5,611 nt of DNA from SLFT01 sp964493075 (lineage in GTDB: Bacteria > Hydrogenedentota > Hydrogenedentia > Hydrogenedentales > CAITNO01), in the NCBI GenBank assembly GCA_964493075.1, contig CAZBNU010000251.1, positions 1 to 5,611 of the forward strand, read 5' to 3'. The position numbers and the translations under genes are program-made. Below, piece after piece: positions 1 through 3,603 of this stretch. The notes below the pieces were generated by a model, which worked only from the letters and a program-made list of their open reading frames with translations, searched no databases and had not been told where the DNA came from. Each line of letters opens with the position of its first letter. The stretch's first letter is position 1.

Positions 1-51
1 CAATACCTGTTGCGCTTCATTCCAGAGTTGTGTAGAGTTATCTTGTTTCAT
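1..51 (-). CDS. 5' end of a minus-strand gene, possibly the replication initiator DnaA (partial)
   Basis: Reading leftwards from an ATG at 51-49, the frame is open to the window edge and gives 17 residues, MKQDNSTQLWNEAQQVL. An AGGA Shine-Dalgarno (complement of 60-63) lies 8 nt before the ATG, which is good support for a real start. The pattern of a short polar leader, then L-W-N-x-A and hydrophobic positions, resembles the opening helix of DnaA domain I, where many bacterial proteins start with a few residues and then LWxxxLxxL. The adjoining AT-rich, repeat-filled non-coding stretch and the divergent orientation of the next genes would suit a dnaA/oriC locus. Seventeen residues cannot prove this; another protein beginning with a similar amphipathic helix remains possible. 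That a gene starts here is more certain than its identity. Confidence 0.5.
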   Translation of the reverse strand, partial: MKQDNSTQLWNEAQQVL

Positions 52-64
52 GATGGATTTCCTG

Positions 65-101
65 TGAGTTTTATGAACTTTATGTGACTTTGAGCGACTT
101 T
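65..101. repeat. Helically phased GACTTT-like motif, four copies at 10-bp spacing
   Basis: TGAGTTT (65-71), GAACTTT (75-81), TGACTTT (85-91) and CGACTTT (95-101) recur with a period of exactly 10 bp. All four copies therefore face the same side of the helix. This suits cooperative binding of a protein or intrinsic bending by T-tracts. The array lies just upstream of the minus-strand start codon, within its likely 5' untranslated region or promoter. Confidence 0.55.
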
Positions 102-148
102 AAGATTAAGTCTTTATATAAAAGCAAGTTATCTTAATTTTATGCCGT

Positions 149-183
149 CAATCTTAAAGTTAATCTTAAAGTTTCTTAAAGTT
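149..183. repeat. Direct repeats of CTTAAAGTT (iteron-like), three copies
   Basis: CTTAAAGTT occurs exactly at 153-161, 165-173 and 175-183, so start-to-start spacing is 12 and 10 bp. The first two copies share a longer core, AATCTTAAAGTT. The same core appears in inverted orientation at 97-108 (ACTTTAAGATTA, the perfect reverse complement of 161-172), and a partial ATCTTAA lies at 131-137. The array looks like a set of protein-binding sites; the protein is unknown. Confidence 0.55.
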
Positions 184-256
184 AATCATCTTTTTTTATC
201 GTCAAAATTAAACATAACATATTTTGGTTTGGAATGAACGATGAAGTTCTTTTCCT

Positions 257-285
257 CTTGTTCCCAGGCTGCGCGTGGGAACAAG
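257..285. repeat. REP-like palindrome, 10-bp perfect stem
   Basis: CTTGTTCCCA (257-266) pairs perfectly with TGGGAACAAG (276-285) around a 9-nt loop. From general knowledge, the core GTTCCCA...TGGGAAC resembles the GTTCCCACGC/GCGTGGGAAC palindromes scattered through intergenic regions of many bacterial genomes. The inner CGC of that form is not complementary here, so this copy may have drifted. No T-tract follows on either strand, so it is not a typical intrinsic terminator. Confidence 0.55.
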
Positions 286-333
286 ATAATGGCGCTTGCA
301 GCGCAGTTGTCACAAACAAAAAAACAACGTTAT

Positions 334-414
334 CGTCATTCCCGTGAAAACGGGAATCCATTTGGCGTTAACAATTATTCCTGTATCTTCTGGATTCCCT
401 TTTTCACGGGACGG
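334..414. repeat. MITE-like element: two inverted ATTCCC...GGGAAT type repeats
   Basis: The left copy, from 334, contains ATTCCC (338-343), eight bases and GGGAAT (352-357). This is itself a palindrome matching the ATTCCC-N8-GGGAAT layout known from dRS3-type repeats. The right arm (391-410) is the reverse complement of 341-360 (CCCGTGAAAACGGGAATCCA) at 19 of 20 positions. The two arms enclose a 30-nt centre and could form one long hairpin. The nested palindrome design and lack of coding capacity fit a small non-autonomous mobile repeat. Whether the element is mobile cannot be seen from a single copy. Confidence 0.55.
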
Positions 415-453
415 TAGTAGTGGTTTCTAGGTCAAATTTACAAAAAATTGTCA

Positions 454-496
454 GCCAAGCTGGCCTAAGGGCCTAACGGGAACCTCGACAGGTTCC
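454..496. repeat. Cluster of small hairpins
   Basis: Three short palindromes follow one another: GCCA-AGC-TGGC (454-464), GGCC-TAAG-GGCC (462-473) and GGAACCT-CGAC-AGGTTCC (479-485 with 490-496, tetraloop CGAC). The first two share bases and would be mutually exclusive. After the third comes TTGTGCATTTTG, which is not the uninterrupted T-run of a clear intrinsic terminator. With the neighbouring repeats they form a structured, non-coding zone. Confidence 0.4.
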
Positions 497-510
497 TTGT
501 GCATTTTGAT

Positions 511-562
511 GTGTAACAGTTTACACGATATTGCAATGTGATTTACACACGGGTATTTACGC
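511..562. promoter_or_regulatory. Cluster of GTGTAA/TTTACAC motifs, possible operator
   Basis: GTGTAA (511-516) and TTACAC (521-526) form a perfect inverted repeat with a 4-nt spacer. The plus-strand motif TTTACAC recurs at 542-548 and as TTTACGC at 556-562. ATTGCAAT (530-537) is an 8-bp perfect palindrome, and TGTG-ATTTA-CACA (537-549) forms another inverted pair. A dyad plus repeated half-sites about 200 bp before the sensor-dehydrogenase start could be a regulator-binding region. Some sites also loosely resemble DnaA boxes. No promoter is convincing here; the best -10-like hexamer is TATAGT at 605-610, without a good -35. Confidence 0.35.
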
Positions 563-741
563 GATTGACCGCCGAAGCAGGGTTTTCCCAGTGTGGTTTT
601 GGACTATAGTGCCGCGTAAGATTTACATTGCGCCTACCGTGTGCATATTTATTCTTTGAAGCGTATTATGCTACGCTATCGCTGGCGGTATTTCGGGGCG
701 CTTGTATAAATCATTGGATGGGACTGGAATGTCAAAAAAAC

Positions 742-751
742 GGAGGAGAGG
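742..751 (+). promoter_or_regulatory. Strong Shine-Dalgarno that decides the start of the sensor-dehydrogenase gene
   Basis: GGAGGAGAGG ends 7 nt before the ATG at 759, which is optimal spacing. The frame stays open upstream to a TTG at 702 and an ATG at 729, but neither has a comparable ribosome site. Starting at 729 would place this purine run inside the coding region, where it would encode a basic KKRRRG stretch. The 759 start is therefore preferred. Confidence 0.65.
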
Positions 752-758
752 CATTTTT

Positions 759-2231
759 ATGAAAGATGGTGCTTATTTGCTGAGTTTACTGCGAAAAGCC
801 GAAGATATGGCATCACTGACGGTTTCTTCCATGAACCTGTTGCAGGATACACTTGAGCAGCGGTTTTATCAGGATGGCGAACTTATCTGTGAGGAGGGGG
901 ATGTTGCCGACTGGATGTTCATTGTGGACCGAGGCGAGGTGGCCGTGATCAAACGTGGTGATGATGATGCTTTGGTGGAAATATCCCGTCTGGAATCGGG
1001 TGATTTTGGCGGCATGATGAGTCTTTTTGAACAGGTGCCCCGTTCTGCGCGTCTCGAGGCGCGTGGGGAAACGGTACTGTTTATCCTGCATCATGATACC
1101 CTTGAAAAACTGCTTGAAAAGAACCATGACCTGGGTATGGGCATCATGGCGTTTATGAGCCGGTGCATGCGTCGCGATTCGGAAAGACTGGCGCGCCTGC
1201 GCATCGCCTCCCTTGATGGCCGTTTCAGCATGGCGGTCTTTGATTCCAAACCATACACCGAAAAGATTTTTCGAAGTTGCAACAAGGATCGTTTTGCATT
1301 GCAGTTCTTTGAGCATCGTTTGACTCCGGCAACGGCTGCATCAGCGTTGGGTTTCGACGCGGTGTGCGTTTTTGTGAACGACAATGTCAATGCGGATGTG
1401 GTGGAATGTATCGCAGGGTTTGGTGTGAAACTGATTGCGCTGCGTTGTGCCGGATTCAACAATGTTGATCTCAAGGCGTGTCAGGAATGCGGTATTGATG
1501 TGGTGCGCGTTCCTGCCTATTCGCCTAACTCCGTTGCGGAACATGCCATTGCGTTGATGATGGCGTTGAACAGGCGGGTGCACCGTGCCTGGGCGCGTGT
1601 GCGGGAGGGCAACTTCTCGCTGAACAACCTGGTGGGCATGGAGATGAACGGCAAGACTGCCGGTGTAATTGGCATGGGCCGCATCGGGAAGTGCGCTGCC
1701 CAGATACTTGCCGGGTTCGGTTGTAATGTTCTGGTCTATGCGCGGCATCAGGACCCGGAAGTGGCGGCCATGCACCGCGTAAAGTACGCAGACATGGACA
1801 CCCTGTTGCGGGAATCAGACATTATTTCCCTGCATCTGCCTTTGACGCCAGAAACCCATTACATGATAAACGGGGAAGCCATTGCGAAAATGAAACCCGG
1901 CGTGATGCTTATAAATACGAGCCGCGGCGGGCTTATTGATACGGTGGCATTGATAGACGGGCTGAAATCGGGTAGGATAGGCAGCGCCGGTCTGGATGTT
2001 TACGAAGAAGAGAGCAACTATTTCTTTGAAGACCGTTCCCACACAATCATTGACGATGATGTGCTTGCCCGGCTCATTTCTTTCAACAATGTGATTATCA
2101 CCAGCCATCAGGCATTTCTGACTGATGAGGCGCTGGGCAATATCGCTGACACAACTTTTGACAACCTTGTGGAGTTTGCCGCTGGCAGCCGGGGCACGGC
2201 GCTAAACAATACCGTGCTGCCTCGCACATGA
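759..2231 (+). CDS. Cyclic-nucleotide-binding domain fused to D-lactate dehydrogenase (LdhA-type D-2-hydroxyacid dehydrogenase)
   Basis: This 490-residue cytoplasmic protein has two parts. Residues about 20-145 form a Crp/cNMP-type beta-roll (EEGDVADWMFIVDRGEV near 45-61). Residues about 155-490 match fermentative D-lactate dehydrogenase (LdhA) nearly end to end; that family reduces pyruvate to D-lactate. Visible LdhA landmarks are IALRCAGFNNVDL, VAEHAI, the Rossmann motif GMGRIG (glycines 305, 307, 310), catalytic Arg389 in NTSRGG, Glu418 in EEESNYFFED, and His450 in TSHQAFLT. LdhA alone is about 330 residues, so the N-terminal 150 are an addition. There is no helix-turn-helix, so the sensor domain probably regulates the enzyme rather than DNA. 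Two oddities: the phosphate-binding cassette reads FGGMMSLF with Gly85 where Glu is usual, although Arg95 is kept; and the cofactor-selecting Asp after strand beta-2 is Ala328-Arg329, suggesting NADP. Start 729 (500 residues) is the alternative. Fold assignment is secure; ligand, exact substrate and cofactor are inferred. Confidence 0.93.
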   Translation: MKDGAYLLSLLRKAEDMASLTVSSMNLLQDTLEQRFYQDGELICEEGDVADWMFIVDRGEVAVIKRGDDDALVEISRLESGDFGGMMSLFEQVPRSARLEARGETVLFILHHDTLEKLLEKNHDLGMGIMAFMSRCMRRDSERLARLRIASLDGRFSMAVFDSKPYTEKIFRSCNKDRFALQFFEHRLTPATAASALGFDAVCVFVNDNVNADVVECIAGFGVKLIALRCAGFNNVDLKACQECGIDVVRVPAYSPNSVAEHAIALMMALNRRVHRAWARVREGNFSLNNLVGMEMNGKTAGVIGMGRIGKCAAQILAGFGCNVLVYARHQDPEVAAMHRVKYADMDTLLRESDIISLHLPLTPETHYMINGEAIAKMKPGVMLINTSRGGLIDTVALIDGLKSGRIGSAGLDVYEEESNYFFEDRSHTIIDDDVLARLISFNNVIITSHQAFLTDEALGNIADTTFDNLVEFAAGSRGTALNNTVLPRT

Positions 2232-2252
2232 TGTGTTTTGAATGTGACTGTT

Positions 2253-2287
2253 TCAGGTGATACACTCGTGAACGAGAGTATCCCTGA
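2253..2287. other. Intercistronic hairpin between the dehydrogenase and esterase genes
   Basis: GATACACTCG (2259-2268) pairs with CGAGAGTATC (2273-2282) at nine of ten positions around a TGAA tetraloop. Beyond a single bulged T (2258) the stem extends with TCAGG (2253-2257) to CCTGA (2283-2287), giving about 14 pairs. It starts 21 nt after the upstream stop and ends 13 nt before the esterase ribosome site. An A-run follows on the plus strand and no T-run on either, so it is not a canonical intrinsic terminator. It may stabilise or process a joint mRNA, or act as an imperfect terminator. Confidence 0.55.
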
Positions 2288-2311
2288 GCATCAACAAAAA
2301 AGGAATATATC

Positions 2312-3352
2312 ATGTGCGTAGAAAAGATTTTTCCCGCCCGAAATAGGTACTTCGTCTGTCTGCTGGTGTTGGTTTCTTTTGCCTGGACTGCCGCCGCAGA
2401 GAAGATTGTCCTGCCGGAGACAGAAGCGGGCCTGGTGGCTCTGGAGTTGCCGCCGCCGTTGCCCGAAGGCATCACCAATACGGGCGACCTGCTTATGCAG
2501 GTGGCCTTGGAAAACCTGACCAAACTCGATTTGGAAGAAGCGGGCGAGGTGCCGGAGGAGGTTGAGGAAATCAAGGACATCCAGTATGGCGACGGAGACG
2601 GTGTCCCCCTGCTTCTGGATTTGTACCTGCCCCGTGACCGTAAGGAACCCGTGCCGGGATTGATTTTTATTCATGGTGGCAGCTGGTCACACGGTGGACG
2701 TTCCGACTACAAGTATTACGCGATCCGTTTTCCCCAGATGGGCTATGCTGTGGCGACGGTGTCGTACCGTTTGGTGCCCAAGGCGATTTTTCCGGCGGCG
2801 GTACACGATGTGAAGTGCGCTGTGCGGTGGATGCGCGCCAACGCTGAAAAGTATGGCATTAACCCCGATAAACTTGCCGCCATAGGCGGTTCGGCAGGCG
2901 GGCATTTGGCCATGATGCTGGGGTATTCGGCGGGTGTGCCCGAACTGGAAGGCACAGGCGGACACCAGGAATTCAGCAGCGCTGTGCAGGCGGTGGTGAA
3001 CCTGTACGGGCCGGTGGACATTACCCTGCCGGAGCACCATGAGAATCCCGCGCTTTTGGCCTTTTTTGGCGACAAACATTTTAATGAAGCGCCCGACCAG
3101 TACCGGTTGGCGTCGCCCATTACCCATCTTTCCGCAGATGCGCCGCCGACTCTCACCATTCATGGTACGGACGACATGACTGTGCCCGTGGATCAGGCAG
3201 ACTTGCTGGCGGAGCGGTGTAAGGAACTCGGCGTATACCATGAATATCTGCGTCTGGAAGGCTATCCCCATACCCTTGACATTGTGAAGGAAATCAACGC
3301 CTACTGCCGCTGGCACATGTACCGCTTTCTGGACAAGCACCTTCGAAAATAA
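2312..3352 (+). CDS. Exported alpha/beta-hydrolase, esterase/lipase family (HGGxW, GGSAGG)
   Basis: This 346-residue carboxylic-ester hydrolase resembles the COG0657/BD-FAE-like esterases often found in polysaccharide-degrading bacteria. An AGGA (2301-2304) lies 7 nt before the ATG. Residues 1-29 look like a type I signal peptide: basic residues at 10-12, a hydrophobic core from 13, and AAA before Glu30; cleavage is probably after Ala29. Residues about 35-90 are an acidic, proline-containing linker without a recognisable domain. The catalytic fold follows, with oxyanion-hole motif HGGSW (121-125), nucleophile Ser194 in GGSAGG, Asp288 in HGTDDMTVP, and His320 in EGYPHTL. The triad is complete, so the enzyme should be active, in the periplasm or outside the cell. 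Its natural substrate, such as acetylated or feruloylated glycan or a small ester, cannot be told from sequence. It starts 80 bp after the dehydrogenase and may share its transcript. Confidence 0.9.
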   Translation: MCVEKIFPARNRYFVCLLVLVSFAWTAAAEKIVLPETEAGLVALELPPPLPEGITNTGDLLMQVALENLTKLDLEEAGEVPEEVEEIKDIQYGDGDGVPLLLDLYLPRDRKEPVPGLIFIHGGSWSHGGRSDYKYYAIRFPQMGYAVATVSYRLVPKAIFPAAVHDVKCAVRWMRANAEKYGINPDKLAAIGGSAGGHLAMMLGYSAGVPELEGTGGHQEFSSAVQAVVNLYGPVDITLPEHHENPALLAFFGDKHFNEAPDQYRLASPITHLSADAPPTLTIHGTDDMTVPVDQADLLAERCKELGVYHEYLRLEGYPHTLDIVKEINAYCRWHMYRFLDKHLRK

Positions 3353-3446
3353 ACGGATTTGCTTATCGGTAATCACGGGGTCAACCGCATTAGGCGACTG
3401 ATTGGTTGAGGTGCGACCCTTATAATTAGTATTGTTGCCAGTTTTA

Positions 3447-3470
3447 GGAGGACAGGAGGAATTCGGAGGA
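3447..3470 (+). repeat. Three GGAGGA copies resembling Shine-Dalgarno sequences without a start codon
   Basis: GGAGGA occurs at 3447-3452, 3455-3460 and 3465-3470. Each matches a strong anti-Shine-Dalgarno target, but no ATG, GTG or TTG lies at a usable 5-10 nt distance after any of them. The next ATG is at 3499. They lie upstream of the candidate promoter, so they may not even be in the next gene's mRNA. They could be a chance purine tract or protein-binding repeats. Confidence 0.35.
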
Positions 3471-3501
3471 AAAAAATCGTACAAATCACCCTTGTTATAT
3501 G

Positions 3502-3529
3502 TTGAAAAGGGCAAAAAATATGGTAGACT
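3502..3529 (+). promoter_or_regulatory. Candidate sigma-70 promoter with extended -10 for the modular secreted protein
   Basis: TTGAAA (3502-3507, four of six to TTGACA) is separated by 16 bp, partly an A-run, from TAGACT (3524-3529, four of six to TATAAT). TGG directly precedes the -10, giving the extended TGn form. Transcription from about 3536 would give a leader of roughly 70 nt before the ATG at 3604. This is pattern-based and unverified, but it is the best promoter in the window. Confidence 0.45.
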
Positions 3530-3603
3530 GTACAAGTGTTACGGGCGCTTTTTCCCTGAAGGGATGGTATGTTTTTGCTTGCGACGACTGAGGAGTGAAT
3601 GCG

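Larger units (their letters stand above)
52..240. other. AT-rich intergenic region with clustered short repeats; possible oriC or autoregulatory region
   Basis: This stretch is strikingly AT-rich and lies directly upstream of the minus-strand gene at the left edge. It contains a 10-bp phased motif at 65-101, three exact CTTAAAGTT copies at 153-183, and an inverted copy of the same core at 97-108. Such iterated short sites in AT-rich DNA beside a DnaA-like start suggest an origin with an unwinding element, or an operator region. I found no perfect DnaA box (TTATNCACA) within it on either strand. Near matches occur further right: ATATGCACA on the minus strand at 640-648 (one mismatch) and ATTTACACA on the plus strand at 541-549 (two mismatches). 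The assignment is an inference from composition and context. Confidence 0.35.
3353..3603. other. Intergenic region between esterase and modular secreted protein
   Basis: No gene is convincing in these 251 bases. A 30-codon frame from ATG 3499 to TGA 3589 lacks a ribosome site. A weak inverted repeat pairs TCAACC (3381-3386) with GGTTGA (3404-3409), and GGGTC (3378-3382) with GACCC (3415-3419) competes with it; neither has a following T-run. I see no clear terminator for the esterase. The region also contains three GGAGGA motifs and a candidate promoter, both listed separately. Confidence 0.6.

Noticed and set aside
234..347. A 37-codon plus-strand frame starting at ATG 234
   Set aside because: It runs through two palindromic repeat elements, has only a weak ribosome site and shows no recognisable motif; chance reading of repeat DNA.
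257..414. Palindromic repeats read as a CRISPR array
   Set aside because: The units belong to different palindrome families, occur in inverted orientation and are not evenly spaced with unique spacers.
702..758. Upstream extension of the dehydrogenase frame to TTG 702 or ATG 729
   Set aside because: The best Shine-Dalgarno (742-751) is correctly spaced for ATG 759, and the extension adds only a basic, non-conserved leader.
3378..3419. Inverted repeat after the esterase as a terminator
   Set aside because: Only 5-6 bp arms with competing pairings, a long loop and no T-tract.
2687..3535. Long minus-strand open frame opposite the esterase
   Set aside because: Antisense shadow of a gene whose catalytic motifs are all on the plus strand; its translation shows no coherent domain.
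3499..3591. A 30-codon leader frame upstream of the modular protein
   Set aside because: No ribosome site before ATG 3499, and its beginning overlaps the candidate promoter; the nearest GGAGGA ends 28 nt away.
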